DNA from: Chrysomallon squamiferum
Lineage: Eukaryota; Mollusca; Gastropoda; Neomphalida; Peltospiridae
Assembly (NCBI GenBank): GCA_012295275.1
Contig: CM022679.1
Location: forward strand, 12,311,915-12,356,914
Direction of reading: 5' to 3'
DNA: 45,000 bases
A program made the position numbers and the translations under genes. How positions within the stretch are numbered: the stretch's first letter is position 1; each line of letters begins with the position of its first letter. Shown piece after piece: positions 42,104 to 44,762 of this stretch. Under the pieces are notes generated by a model. The model did not search any database. It was not told where the DNA came from and was given only the letters and a program-made list of their open reading frames with translations.

Positions 42104-44762
42104 AAGAAGAAGAAGAAGAAGAAGAAGAACAGAAAGAAGAAGAAGAAGAAAATTAGTAATAAAAATAATAGTGATTGTATTAGTAATAGAATTAGCAGAA
42201 GTAGAAATTGTCGAAAAATGCTAGTAGTTGAGTAGCAAACCTAGAAGTAGCTAAGAGTTTTCTGTAGAGTAGTTTAATAATTAACTCAATTTTATTATAC
42301 TGCTGTTAGTTACATCAATAGTAAACAATAACAACATTAATAACAGCTTATTATATTATAATTTTTATATTATCATCATTATCATTATTAATAGTAATAG
42401 TACTAGTAGCAGTAGAAATATAGTAGAAGTAGTAGCAGTAATACTATAGTAATAGTTGTTATAGTAGTAGTAATAACAGTAGTAATAGTAGTGATAGTAA
42501 TAGTAGTATTAGAAGCAGTAGTAATACAGCAATTGTAATATCAGTAGTAGTTTAGCAATAGTAATAGTAGTAGTAGTAGAAGTAACAGTAATAGTAGTTG
42601 TAGTTGTGTATTGCAGCAGTAGAAGCAGGTAGAGGTAGTAGTAGGTAGTAGCAGTATTAGTAAAGATAGGCTGAGAAGCAGTAGCAGTAGCAATAGTAGT
42701 AGAATTAGCAGTAATAGTAGTGTAGTTATAATAATAATAATAATACCTTCTGGACAGGCATGTAGTTCACACAAGAAGTTCCTTTTCCATTCACAAGTAC
42801 TGAAAGCCCACCTGTACTGACCTTTGACCTGACTCACATAAACACAATCACCCAATGATACATCGGGCTGATAAATATCCCAGAATGCTTTGTACAAAGA
42901 CCATGGTGCATCATCACTCCACTGGTACTCTGAAATATTAGACTGTCTTTTGTGTGCTCCTGAAAAGGGTATCAAATACTAATACTAATAATATAAAGGA
43001 GATGAAAAACAACTATAAGAAAAGGAGCAGACTGAAAAAGAAAAAAATATACATAAATAGATGGTTGGCTGGATGCAGTGATCATAATGAGATGATGGAC
43101 TGATAAAAAAGATAAATAGACTGCCAATAGATGATTTGTAGACCTATATATATATGTATGTATCATTTCATGTGCATGTTCAACAAGAGAATTATATACG
43201 TATATCTGATATGATTGCCTTTGTAACAGACGCATAACCATCAAAATGCTCCATTACAAAAACAAAATAATTTTTATTTAAATTTATAAAAAAAAGATAA
43301 AAGTGTTTTCTACAAATTTCAACTACTAATGGAGCAAGATAGCTAAGTACCTATCCAGTAATTGCTGATTTTTCTTTTGTTTGCTGTTCGCCCAGCTTTT
43401 TCATTTTGATAAACGTCACGAACTGTAGCAAGATACGCTCCGTCACTGTCAAAATAAATGAAAATTTAAACTGTGTTTGTGATGGTATTAACAGATCACA
43501 GAGACATATAATATTTTGTATACTTCAAAGTTATATGTTTTGTTTATCACTAGAGACTAATGCTTTGCTAATAACACAACAACAACAACAACAGGATTGT
43601 GGGAATACACATAGGTTAACGTTTCCCTTGTTATAGTAATGTCTTTACTTAAACATACATTTTTCAATACATATATTTTTCACTACGTAATATCTCAACA
43701 GAAAATAGATTACCCAGCAGTGCTACTTAAAACCATTATCTTTTTAAAGATATAATTTTTAGAAACTTAATAGCACACCACCACCAAGAACAGGAAGAAA
43801 AACAAAACCAACAAAAAAAAAAAAAAAAATAGAAGAAGAATGATAACGATAACAATTTACAGTAGTAATTACAGTCAAGCAGAACACAATATTTTGTTTA
43901 GGCTAGATTATTTAAATATATTTACTCACTTCTGACATATTTGTAAGGCTCCTTCCCAGCTTAATTTTTCTTTATAAAATTTAAGACATTTAGCACCAGT
44001 TAACGTCCAGTCTTAAATCAAAAAAATGATACACAGAAATCCTTTAAAACGTATATGATAAAAATAAACGATTTATACTGATTACAAAATCTGACCACAT
44101 ATGTACACACACATACATACGTACATATATATTTAAATACATACACAAACATACATAGATAATAAATACATACACATACATACATACTTAATACAAACAC
44201 GTAAATGTGTATGTATATTACACACATACATATATATACACTATAATATAATATAATATTTATTCATTCATTTATTACGGACAACCAAAACCATCGCAAA
44301 AATGATGGGTTTTTTATTGCTACATTCGCGACAACAGGCCTGTGAGATAAATCAGCAGTAGGTGTCACGAAAGCAGATATAGGCCACCATACAAACCACA
44401 GATTAAAAAGCTGACATCCTCAGCGTGAGACTGGTTGCTGATGGTTGTACAATGAACTGTCATTTTGAAATTTGCTGGTCAAAGCTGGCTTTGATCATAT
44501 CACTTTCATATCATAATTCATAGAACAAACTACCCATCAAAAATAGGTTAGATCTTACCAGGACCACATCTCCATAGGTCTTGGAGGCATAGATACTTGA
44601 TTCAACTACCATGTGGATATTATATTAAATTTCAGTTTAACGTTTTGTTCTTGCATTACAATTATATGTGCGTGTTATACAGGTTCAAAGTATGTGTTGA
44701 AGAAAAATACAAGAAAATAATAAAAAATACTCACCAGAAGGACAGTTTAGATTGACTACATT
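46..44762 (-). CDS. Giant polydom/SVEP1-like extracellular mosaic protein gene (65 exons, partial at both ends)
   Basis: One minus-strand gene accounts for all the coding sequence seen. Sixty-five exons (E1 at 44735..44762 to E65 at 46..159) have AG acceptors and GT donors, and all exon phases join correctly, most introns being phase 1. The protein is built almost wholly of disulphide-rich extracellular modules: C-type lectin, LDLa, 3 CUB, 10 sushi, 18 EGF, 3 HYR (one partial), 14 GCC2/GCC3, PAN, WxxW, one pentraxin/laminin-G and two copies of an unnamed linker. No transmembrane segment, kinase or protease is seen, so a secreted matrix or adhesion protein is inferred. Vertebrate SVEP1 has the same CCP-HYR-HYR-CCP-GCC2-EGF-pentraxin core, but starts with a vWA domain that is not in this window. 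Single-base frameshifts interrupt E7, E20, E23 and E54. Start codon, signal peptide, stop codon and polyA site lie outside the window. An alternative view is that it belongs to a lineage-specific family sharing SVEP1 modules. Confidence 0.9.
585..704 (-). CDS. E64: EGF-like domain
   Basis: Phase 1 to 1, 40 codons. It reads [35 protein letters not shown]. Six Cys in EGF spacing and C-V-D-x-x-x-x-x-G-F-x-C-x-C. It marks the end of the GCC2 array. Confidence 0.9.
1025..1186 (-). CDS. E63: GCC2/GCC3 repeat 13 of 13
   Basis: Phase 1 to 1, 54 codons. It reads [52 protein letters not shown]. The last repeat of the array before the EGFs. It has no long ORF from a methionine, so it is easy to miss. 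Confidence 0.92.
1187..1957. other. Intron E62-E63, with degenerate CAA/CTA array and unique stretch
   Basis: Holds a degenerate trinucleotide array at about 1330-1460 and then about 450 bp of non-repetitive, more mixed sequence (1500-1957). No splice-flanked coding block was found in it. Confidence 0.5.
1958..2122 (-). CDS. E62: GCC2/GCC3 repeat 12 of 13
   Basis: Phase 1 to 1, 55 codons. It reads [55 protein letters not shown] and N-G-T are candidate glycosylation sites. Confidence 0.94.
2336..2372. repeat. (CA)n microsatellite
   Basis: Pure CA run in the intron E61-E62, followed by imperfect CA units to about 2400. Confidence 0.9.
2495..2659 (-). CDS. E61: GCC2/GCC3 repeat 11 of 13
   Basis: Phase 1 to 1, 55 codons. 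It reads [53 protein letters not shown]. Two N-linked sequons may be present (NCT at the start is N-C-T). Confidence 0.93.
3423..3587 (-). CDS. E60: GCC2/GCC3 repeat 10 of 13
   Basis: Phase 1 to 1, 55 codons. It reads [52 protein letters not shown]. The start C-E-D-G differs from the usual C-P-x-G. The donor is GTACTGC. Confidence 0.9.
3720..3872. repeat. Degenerate ACT/TAG trinucleotide array
   Basis: CTA/ACT units change to TAG units across the tract, in the intron E59-E60. It gives long spurious open frames on both strands. Confidence 0.75.
3924..4082 (-). CDS. E59: GCC2/GCC3 repeat 9 of 13
   Basis: Phase 1 to 1, 53 codons. It reads [51 protein letters not shown]. The G-x-L-T-T-L-S ending is shared with E63. 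Confidence 0.95.
4406..4564 (-). CDS. E58: GCC2/GCC3 repeat 8 of 13
   Basis: Phase 1 to 1, 53 codons. It reads [50 protein letters not shown]. Canonical six-Cys spacing. Confidence 0.95.
4731..4771. repeat. (CA)n microsatellite
   Basis: Pure CA run preceded by CCCACA-type units. Confidence 0.9.
4881..5051 (-). CDS. E57: GCC2/GCC3 repeat 7 of 13
   Basis: Phase 1 to 1, 57 codons, the longest repeat. It reads [55 protein letters not shown]. The donor is GTTTGT, weaker than its neighbours. Confidence 0.9.
5550..5579. repeat. Poly(A) run
   Basis: About 29 consecutive A, with further A runs at 5610-5620 and 5640-5653. Confidence 0.85.
5789..5944 (-). CDS. E56: GCC2/GCC3 repeat 6 of 13
   Basis: Phase 1 to 1, 52 codons. 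It reads [49 protein letters not shown]. One of the shorter repeats; the usual C-P is C-D at the second pair. Confidence 0.95.
6391..6558 (-). CDS. E55: GCC2/GCC3 repeat 5 of 13
   Basis: Phase 1 to 1, 56 codons. It reads [53 protein letters not shown] full, open repeat, similar to E54, which suggests these two neighbours arose by local duplication. Confidence 0.95.
7098..7266 (-). CDS. E54: GCC2/GCC3 repeat 4 of 13, with a 1-base frameshift
   Basis: The exon is 169 bp where 168 would fit phase 1 to 1. It begins [13 protein letters not shown] in one frame and continues [32 protein letters not shown] in another. The unshifted frame stops at TGA within 20 codons. The extra base lies near 7221-7232, beside a coding-strand TTT run. 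Apart from this the repeat is well conserved and closest in layout to E55. Confidence 0.87.
7816..7977 (-). CDS. E53: GCC2/GCC3 repeat 3 of 13
   Basis: Phase 1 to 1, 54 codons. It reads [51 protein letters not shown]. No internal start codon but a full repeat. Confidence 0.94.
8641..8802 (-). CDS. E52: GCC2/GCC3 repeat 2 of 13
   Basis: Phase 1 to 1, 54 codons. It reads [47 protein letters not shown]. Six Cys in the standard spacing. Confidence 0.94.
9131..9292 (-). CDS. E51: GCC2/GCC3 repeat 1 of 13
   Basis: Phase 1 to 1, 54 codons. It reads [52 protein letters not shown]. The C-x-x-C, T-F-Q and C-x-x-C-P-x-G motifs fit. The usual G after C-P is M-R here. Confidence 0.93.
9839..9935 (-). 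CDS. E50: linker module copy 2, end
   Basis: Phase 0 to 1. It reads [19 protein letters not shown] then [13 protein letters not shown]. The KC-x-S-x-Q and C endings match the end of E27 and lead directly into the GCC2 array. Confidence 0.85.
9975..10021. repeat. (TG)n microsatellite
   Basis: TG run with one interruption, next to E50. Confidence 0.85.
10336..10423 (-). CDS. E49: linker module copy 2, middle part
   Basis: Phase 2 to 0, 88 bp. It reads [19 protein letters not shown] then DEKILTYK. It has no internal methionine. Copy 1 has no separate exon here; either the intron was gained in copy 2 or lost in copy 1. Confidence 0.82.
10889..11114 (-). CDS. E48: linker module copy 2, first part
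   Basis: Phase 1 to 2. It reads [18 protein letters not shown], then [16 protein letters not shown] and TDFTFQFSC. Not a named domain that I recognise. Its pattern of strand, Cys, amphipathic helix and Cys parallels E26. It ends AVNITDV. Confidence 0.88.
11712..11927 (-). CDS. E47: sushi-like (CCP) domain, extended form
   Basis: Phase 1 to 1, 72 codons. It reads [45 protein letters not shown]. Six cysteines, as in E25, and G-D-W as the conserved Trp. It belongs to the second HYR-CCP-linker-GCC2 cassette. Confidence 0.88.
11928..13039. other. Long AT-only intron E46-E47
   Basis: About 1.1 kb of almost pure A/T with AAAC and AAAT runs. It was checked for the missing second half of the E46 HYR domain; none seen. 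Confidence 0.6.
13040..13171 (-). CDS. E46: partial HYR domain
   Basis: Phase 1 to 1, only 44 codons. It reads [36 protein letters not shown] and V-x-W-x-E-P are the HYR N-terminal half, but the A-T-D-x-x-G-N-x-A-x-C half is missing. I searched the next 1.1 kb of intron on both strands by eye and found no exon for it. Confidence 0.82.
13562..13621. repeat. (CA)n microsatellite
   Basis: Nearly 60 bp of perfect CA about 70 bp from the E45 donor; the longest perfect CA tract in the window. Confidence 0.92.
13694..13980 (-). CDS. E45: pentraxin/laminin-G domain, C-terminal part, and Cys-rich tail
   Basis: Phase 2 to 1. It starts [13 protein letters not shown] and contains [17 protein letters not shown], matching the F-x-G-x-x-x-x-V-N-x-x pentraxin strand. 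The tail has [11 protein letters not shown], then [12 protein letters not shown], a short two-Cys link to the following HYR-like exon. Confidence 0.87.
14355..14594 (-). CDS. E44: pentraxin/laminin-G domain, central part
   Basis: Phase 2 to 2. The key stretch is [18 protein letters not shown] followed by LSLLLDN. D-G-x-W-H-x-x-x-x-x-W is the best recognised motif of this fold in SVEP1, pentraxins and laminins. Confidence 0.9.
15053..15221 (-). CDS. E43: pentraxin/laminin-G domain, N-terminal part
   Basis: Phase 1 to 2. It reads [20 protein letters not shown], then [10 protein letters not shown] and GTFLTVYET. The F-S-I-S-V-W-F strand is the ConA-like jelly-roll core of pentraxin and laminin-G folds. 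The location after the EGF series matches SVEP1. Confidence 0.85.
15357..15423. repeat. Imperfect (CA)n
   Basis: CA units with CATACC interruptions in the intron E42-E43. Confidence 0.8.
15601..15741 (-). CDS. E42: EGF domain (n) plus end of (m)
   Basis: Phase 1 to 1, 47 codons. It reads [40 protein letters not shown]. It is the last EGF before the pentraxin/laminin-G domain. The acceptor lies at the end of a TTA/TCA repeat array. Confidence 0.93.
15745..15865. repeat. (TAA)n/(TGA)n array at the E42 acceptor
   Basis: About 80 bp of TAA units flanked on both sides by TGA units. On the coding strand it reads TTA/TCA and runs up to the splice acceptor. Confidence 0.9.
16047..16166 (-). CDS. 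E41: EGF domain (m) plus end of (l)
   Basis: Phase 1 to 1, 40 codons. It reads [33 protein letters not shown]. The acceptor tract is a TTA-type microsatellite ending in TTTCAG. Confidence 0.92.
16410..16500. repeat. Dispersed repeat copy 1
   Basis: Contains AGAGCAGGGGAAATAACTGC, then CAGTGTCATT and AAAGGGAGGTAACTG. The same ordered blocks recur about 5.2 kb away at 21630-21725, both in introns. The AAAGGGAGGTAACT core resembles short dispersed repeats of molluscan introns, which is an inference from memory. Confidence 0.6.
16658..16788 (-). CDS. E40: EGF domain (l) plus end of (k)
   Basis: Phase 2 to 1. It reads [10 protein letters not shown], then [23 protein letters not shown]. The sixth cysteine of l comes from E41 (TAGDGC). 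The frame was fixed by the phase-2 join with E39. Confidence 0.9.
17228..17282. repeat. (TG)n microsatellite
   Basis: TG run in the intron E39-E40, preceded by GTATGTGC-type units. Confidence 0.9.
17433..17626 (-). CDS. E39: EGF domains (j and start of k)
   Basis: Phase 0 to 2. EGF j reads [34 protein letters not shown] and is a calcium-binding type. EGF k reads [20 protein letters not shown] and ends in E40 ([10 protein letters not shown]). The donor is GTTAGT. Confidence 0.93.
18049..18182 (-). CDS. E38: calcium-binding EGF domain (i)
   Basis: Phase 1 to 0. It reads [38 protein letters not shown] and the hydroxylation consensus are both present. It joins E39 in phase 0. Confidence 0.94.
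18532..18771 (-). CDS. E37: two EGF domains (g, h)
   Basis: Phase 1 to 1, 80 codons. EGF g reads [32 protein letters not shown] h reads [29 protein letters not shown], completed by E38 (EQC). Both have the C-x-D/N-x(4)-F-x-C-x-C consensus. Confidence 0.95.
18866..18959. repeat. (GA)n microsatellite
   Basis: About 94 bp of perfect GA, the longest dinucleotide tract in the window. Confidence 0.95.
19408..19576 (-). CDS. E36: mucin-type WxxW domain, second part
   Basis: Phase 0 to 1. It reads [17 protein letters not shown], then [20 protein letters not shown]. The A-E-C-R and C-x-D-F-x-V-R-F-x-C motifs complete the WxxW domain. WxxW domains act in extracellular matrix or mucus assembly, and the same role is inferred here. 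Confidence 0.88.
20111..20193 (-). CDS. E35: mucin-type WxxW domain, first part
   Basis: Phase 1 to 0. It reads [20 protein letters not shown] then ETKSRLL. W-T-P-W, D-x-P and D-L-E-T are the signature of the WxxW domain known from gel-forming mucins and CILP. It joins E36 in phase 0. Confidence 0.87.
20622..20870 (-). CDS. E34: PAN/apple domain
   Basis: Phase 1 to 1, 83 codons. It starts [13 protein letters not shown]; the core [32 protein letters not shown] is the C-x-x-x-C helix plus G-F-x-F-N plus C-x-L pattern of PAN_1 domains. PAN domains mediate protein or carbohydrate contacts. To my knowledge, none is described in vertebrate SVEP1. Confidence 0.85.
20938..21040. repeat. (TAA)n/(TAAA)n array
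   Basis: TAA units grading into TAAA units in the intron E33-E34. Confidence 0.85.
21232..21444 (-). CDS. E33: two EGF domains (e, f)
   Basis: Phase 1 to 1, 71 codons. EGF e reads [31 protein letters not shown] f reads [26 protein letters not shown] and takes its last cysteine from E34. The f repeat is divergent, with a short second loop. Confidence 0.93.
21630..21725. repeat. Dispersed repeat copy 2
   Basis: Contains AGAGCAGGAGAAGATAACTA, CAGTGTCATT, AAAGGGAGGTAACTG in the same order and orientation as the copy at 16410-16500, with substitutions and a small indel between the last two blocks. Confidence 0.6.
22085..22121. repeat. (TG)n microsatellite
   Basis: Perfect TG run about 40 bp from the E32 donor. 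Confidence 0.9.
22162..22298 (-). CDS. E32: EGF domain (d)
   Basis: Phase 2 to 1. It reads [32 protein letters not shown] and FTGILC. The EGF six-Cys pattern is complete. A competing donor 2 bp downstream would break the phase of E33, so the GTGTGTATT donor is chosen. Confidence 0.9.
22677..22758. repeat. (CT)n microsatellite abutting the E31 donor
   Basis: About 80 bp of perfect CT, reading as GA on the coding strand, starting within about ten bases of the E31 5' splice site. Confidence 0.95.
22769..22898 (-). CDS. E31: EGF domain (c) plus end of (b)
   Basis: Phase 1 to 2. It reads [17 protein letters not shown], then [12 protein letters not shown] and HTGQR. It ends mid-codon and the sixth cysteine comes from E32 (CDN). 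The donor is followed within about ten bases by a long GA tract on the coding strand. Confidence 0.92.
23542..23655 (-). CDS. E30: EGF domain (b) plus end of (a)
   Basis: Phase 1 to 1, 38 codons. It reads [19 protein letters not shown], then [20 protein letters not shown]. The C-x-N-x(4)-Y-x-C-x-C consensus for hydroxylated, calcium-binding EGFs is present, with D/N-rich residues before the first Cys. Confidence 0.92.
23994..24080 (-). CDS. E29: EGF domain (a), first part
   Basis: Phase 1 to 1, 29 codons. It reads [18 protein letters not shown] then EVCSCQNG. Five EGF cysteines are here; the sixth is in GFTGQYC at the start of E30. No D/N at the hydroxylation position. Confidence 0.88.
24732..24887 (-). 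CDS. E28: single GCC2/GCC3 (ephrin-receptor-like) repeat
   Basis: Phase 1 to 1, 52 codons. It reads [18 protein letters not shown] then [17 protein letters not shown]. The C-P-P-G-T-Y, C-x-x-C and C-x-x-C-P-x-G-T-Y motifs define the repeat. The final cysteine is shared with E29 by the split codon. This is the only such repeat in the first cassette. Confidence 0.9.
25426..25660 (-). CDS. E27: linker module copy 1, second part
   Basis: Phase 0 to 1. It starts [13 protein letters not shown], has a helix with [10 protein letters not shown], and ends [19 protein letters not shown]. The ending resembles that of E50 (VVLKCNSGQ and GKLC) and runs straight into a GCC2/GCC3 repeat in both copies. Function unknown. 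Confidence 0.85.
26160..26228. repeat. Imperfect (CA)n beside the E26 donor
   Basis: CA units interrupted by CAGACA and CATACA; more CA and CTAT tracts run from 25860 to 26110. Confidence 0.85.
26248..26453 (-). CDS. E26: linker module copy 1, first part
   Basis: Phase 1 to 0. It starts [16 protein letters not shown] and includes a helical stretch [19 protein letters not shown] do not recognise a named domain. It occupies the same place, between CCP and GCC2/GCC3, as an unnamed segment of SVEP1, and resembles E48 in the order strand, Cys-containing helix, Leu-rich helix, Cys. Several N-x-T sequons are present. Confidence 0.85.
27217..27420 (-). CDS. E25: sushi-like (CCP) domain
   Basis: Phase 1 to 1, 68 codons and no internal methionine start. 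It reads [47 protein letters not shown]. It has six cysteines, two more than a normal sushi, in the extended form seen after the HYR pair in polydom-like proteins. G-x-K-W is the conserved Trp position. Confidence 0.85.
27620..27862. repeat. GATA/GGTA tetranucleotide array
   Basis: Variable tetramer units (GATA, GCTA, GGTA, GACA) fill nearly 240 bp next to the E24 donor side. Confidence 0.88.
27902..28153 (-). CDS. E24: HYR domain 2
   Basis: Phase 1 to 1, 84 codons. It reads [20 protein letters not shown], then [20 protein letters not shown]. The final D-D-R-E-N-x-A-x-C-x-F is the HYR C-terminal motif, while the central A-x-D-N-S-G is not preserved. It pairs with E23 as the HYR doublet of SVEP1 does. 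Confidence 0.85.
28684..28925 (-). CDS. E23: HYR domain 1 with a 1-base frameshift
   Basis: The exon is 242 bp where 243 fits phase 1 to 1. It starts [11 protein letters not shown] in one frame; the rest ([19 protein letters not shown], then [19 protein letters not shown]) lies in another. A-T-D-N-S-G and A-T-D-E-A-G-N-x-A-x-C are the two signature motifs of HYR. The break fits one lost A in an AAA run (28892-28894, TTT on plus). The unshifted frame would reach a stop codon within the exon. Confidence 0.88.
29050..29273. repeat. (GATA)n arrays
   Basis: Two near-perfect GATA blocks (about 29070-29142 and 29180-29228) separated by a short degenerate spacer, in the intron E22-E23. Confidence 0.92.
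29324..29521 (-). CDS. E22: sushi (CCP) domain
   Basis: Phase 1 to 1, 66 codons. It reads [45 protein letters not shown]. Four Cys and P-G-F are present. It leads directly into the HYR pair, as the CCP does in SVEP1. Confidence 0.94.
29522..30323. other. Intron E21-E22
   Basis: About 800 bp, AT-rich, with a TAA array at 30257-30296 and a polyT run beside the E21 donor. Nothing coding seen. Confidence 0.55.
30324..30515 (-). CDS. E21: sushi (CCP) domain
   Basis: Phase 1 to 1, 64 codons. It reads [40 protein letters not shown]. Four Cys and the conserved G-Y-W are present. A polyT run and a TAA tract flank the donor side on the plus strand. Confidence 0.92.
31002..31201 (-). CDS. E20: sushi (CCP) domain with a 1-base frameshift
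   Basis: The exon is 200 bp where 3n (201) is needed for phase 1 to 1. The first half reads [15 protein letters not shown] and NMTCNVSG; the second half is in the next frame and reads [18 protein letters not shown] then YECEG. Together they give four sushi cysteines. The break is at an AAA run (31087-31089 on the plus strand as TTT). The donor GTACTTAG is used in phase 1. Confidence 0.8.
31947..32126 (-). CDS. E19: sushi (CCP) domain
   Basis: Phase 1 to 1, 60 codons. It reads [41 protein letters not shown] textbook sushi module with four Cys and G-x-W-S-x-x-P-P-x-C. Confidence 0.96.
32731..32922 (-). CDS. E18: calcium-binding EGF domain with C-terminal extension
   Basis: Phase 1 to 1, 64 codons. 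It reads (D)[15 protein letters not shown] and [16 protein letters not shown]. The sixth cysteine (FNHTC) comes after an unusually long loop ([13 protein letters not shown] and so on), as in fibulin-type or matrilin-like EGFs. Confidence 0.93.
33093..33218 (-). CDS. E17: calcium-binding EGF domain
   Basis: Phase 1 to 1, 42 codons. It reads (D)[11 protein letters not shown], then [21 protein letters not shown] is the calcium ligand motif, and C-x-N-x(4)-F-x-C-x-C is the beta-hydroxylation consensus. The following intron (32923-33092) is the shortest in the gene. Confidence 0.95.
33819..33992 (-). CDS. E16: sushi (CCP) domain
   Basis: Phase 1 to 1, 58 codons. It reads [41 protein letters not shown]. 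Four Cys as expected, but the invariant Trp before the last cysteine is replaced by Phe (RTFNHTDIC). Confidence 0.9.
34386..34568 (-). CDS. E15: sushi (CCP) domain
   Basis: Phase 1 to 1, 61 codons. It reads [44 protein letters not shown]. Four Cys, the C-x-P-G-Y motif and the G-x-W-x(4)-P-x-C terminus are all present. Confidence 0.95.
34796..34860. repeat. (CT)n microsatellite
   Basis: About 65 bp of perfect CT in the intron E14-E15. Confidence 0.95.
35104..35277 (-). CDS. E14: sushi (CCP) domain
   Basis: Phase 1 to 1, 58 codons. It reads [36 protein letters not shown]. This is a canonical sushi module with four Cys and the invariant W. The acceptor tract is formed by a TTA microsatellite. 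Confidence 0.95.
35279..35425. repeat. (TAA)n/(TGA)n array at the E14 acceptor
   Basis: TAA then TGA then TAA units. On the coding strand the array supplies the TTA-rich tract directly before the E14 acceptor. Confidence 0.9.
36560..36634. repeat. (TAA)n microsatellite
   Basis: About 75 bp of perfect TAA in the long intron E13-E14. Confidence 0.92.
37283..37306 (-). CDS. E13: possible 24-bp micro-exon
   Basis: Phase 1 to 1, encoding VDNDIHT between E12 and E14. It has an acceptor (GTTTTTTCAG) and a donor (GTAAGAAAG), both strong, and lies in an otherwise long interval between E14 and E12. E12 can also join E14 directly in frame, so this may be an optional cassette or a chance match. Confidence 0.45.
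37839..38063 (-). CDS. E12: sushi (CCP) domain
   Basis: Phase 1 to 1, 75 codons. Cysteines in [23 protein letters not shown] and PQC give the four-Cys sushi pattern with the conserved G-x-W. It has an insertion between Cys2 and Cys3 (YKRNSSGHM), making it longer than a typical module of about 60 residues. Confidence 0.88.
38531..38702 (-). CDS. E11: CUB domain 3, second half
   Basis: Phase 0 to 1. It starts VYEGENEQG and ends [11 protein letters not shown]-x-G and the G-F-x-A-x-Y terminus match CUB. Two possible donors lie 4 bp apart (GTAGGT and GTAG one unit upstream); only the one at 38529-38530 keeps phase 1 for E12. Confidence 0.87.
38785..38870. repeat. (GGAT)n array
   Basis: GGAT units with GGGTAGAT variants in the intron E10-E11. 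Confidence 0.92.
39062..39237 (-). CDS. E10: CUB domain 3, first half
   Basis: Phase 1 to 0. It reads [19 protein letters not shown], then [10 protein letters not shown] and [11 protein letters not shown]. The S-P-G-Y, N-Y-x-x-C and F-x-L-E-x-x-x-D-F-L motifs are strongly CUB. The last residues form the start of the calcium-site region completed by E11. Confidence 0.9.
39581..39627. repeat. (TTTA)n array
   Basis: Near-perfect TTTA units close to the E9 donor side. Confidence 0.9.
39694..39898 (-). CDS. E9: CUB domain 2, second half
   Basis: Phase 0 to 1. It reads [20 protein letters not shown], then a stretch ending GFSISYKYG. This corresponds to the D-x-L-x-I-x-D-G and G-F-x-x-x-Y segments of CUB. 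Cysteines are also absent here, so this CUB would lack its conserved disulphides. Confidence 0.82.
40030..40079. repeat. (TA)n microsatellite
   Basis: 50 bp of perfect TA in the shortish intron E8-E9. Confidence 0.93.
40147..40298 (-). CDS. E8: CUB domain 2, first half (no cysteines)
   Basis: Phase 1 to 0. It reads [20 protein letters not shown] then [14 protein letters not shown]. The S-x-N-F-P-x-P-Y and W-x-I-x-A-P pattern is CUB-like, but the two cysteines seen in most CUB domains are absent. The exon layout (1-0, 0-1) is identical to the flanking CUB domains. Confidence 0.8.
40484..40570. repeat. (CT)n microsatellite
   Basis: About 87 bp of perfect CT in the intron E7-E8. Confidence 0.95.
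40704..40910 (-). CDS. E7: CUB domain 1, second half, with a 1-base frameshift
   Basis: Phase 0 to 1 only if one base is added; the exon is 207 bp where 208 is required. It starts [18 protein letters not shown], and the C-terminal part ([15 protein letters not shown], then [16 protein letters not shown]) is in another frame. Both parts match CUB consensus. The break lies at an AAA run on the coding strand (40851-40853). An indel error or a real allele are both possible. Confidence 0.85.
40914..41045. repeat. AAC/AAT/AAG compound trinucleotide array at the E7 acceptor
   Basis: AAC units, then AAT, then AAG. On the coding strand CTT, ATT and GTT units lead into the acceptor GTTCCAG. Confidence 0.9.
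41343..41476 (-). CDS. E6: CUB domain 1, first half
   Basis: Phase 1 to 0. It reads [19 protein letters not shown] and then [13 protein letters not shown]. The G-x-I-x-S-P-x-F-P and C-x-W-x-I motifs define CUB domains, and the two cysteines are the usual C1-C2 pair. It joins E7 in phase 0. Confidence 0.9.
41755..41816. repeat. (TTA)n microsatellite
   Basis: TTA units with one GAT interruption, near the E5 donor. Confidence 0.9.
41860..41955 (-). CDS. E5: LDL-receptor class A domain
   Basis: Phase 1 to 1, 32 codons. It reads [20 protein letters not shown] followed by RDNSDEQSC. The D-G-x-x-D-C-x-D-x-S-D-E pattern is the calcium cage of LDLa repeats. The first of the six cysteines is supplied by the end of E4. 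In this family LDLa repeats usually bind ligand through basic residues; no partner is evident here. Confidence 0.93.
42062..42150. repeat. (TAA)n/(GAA)n array
   Basis: Short TAA block then about 55 bp of GAA/AAG units in the intron E4-E5. Confidence 0.9.
42380..42720. repeat. Degenerate GTA/GCA trinucleotide array
   Basis: Over 300 bp of variable TAG/GTA units (AGT, AGC, AAT variants) reaching to within about 25 bp of the E4 donor. The degree of decay suggests an old array. Confidence 0.8.
42747..42959 (-). CDS. E4: C-type lectin domain, C-terminal half
   Basis: Phase 1 to 1. It contains [23 protein letters not shown] and [10 protein letters not shown]. The QPD tripeptide sits where EPN/QPD sugar-specificity motifs lie, but the usual WND is WAF, so calcium-dependent sugar binding may be weakened. 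The last Cys (ACPEG) appears to be the first cysteine of the following LDLa domain. Confidence 0.9.
43351..43445 (-). CDS. E3: C-type lectin domain, middle part with W-I-G motif
   Basis: Phase 2 to 1. It reads [10 protein letters not shown], then a basic stretch, then NYWIG at the end. The GAxLATV and WIG motifs are hallmark core positions of the family. A TG-to-G-type slip is not seen; the frame is open throughout. Confidence 0.88.
43930..44011 (-). CDS. E2: C-type lectin domain, N-terminal part
   Basis: Phase 1 to 2. It reads [12 protein letters not shown], then a helix with [12 protein letters not shown]. The pattern W-x(5)-KC-x(2)-FY and the W-x(2)-A-x(3)-C helix are classical for the first half of a C-type lectin fold. 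The final codon is completed by E3 (N, then DGAYLATV). Confidence 0.85.
44258..44610 (-). mobile_element. Possible retrotransposon 3' end (LINE or SINE fragment)
   Basis: A stretch within the E1-E2 intron is less AT-rich and more complex than its surroundings. On the minus strand it ends with a small hairpin (AAAACCCATC ... GATGGTTTT) followed by a TAATAAATGAATGAATAAAT tail. A 3' hairpin plus short-repeat tail is usual for LINE and SINE ends. No reverse transcriptase reading frame is present. Family unassigned. Confidence 0.33.
44735..44762 (-). CDS. E1: 28-bp mini-exon, start of C-type lectin domain
   Basis: Phase 0 to 1. It encodes [10 protein letters not shown] (last codon shared with E2), the N-terminal cysteine hairpin typical of long-form C-type lectin domains (C-P-x-x-W). 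The acceptor is TTTTACAG and the donor GTGAGTATT. It is too short to stand alone; support comes from the CPSDW join and exact phase fit with E2. Confidence 0.7.

Noticed and set aside
42541-42730. Leu-rich continuation after the lectin exon
   Set aside because: Read-through of the E4 donor into a degenerate trinucleotide array; the lectin domain is complete before it.
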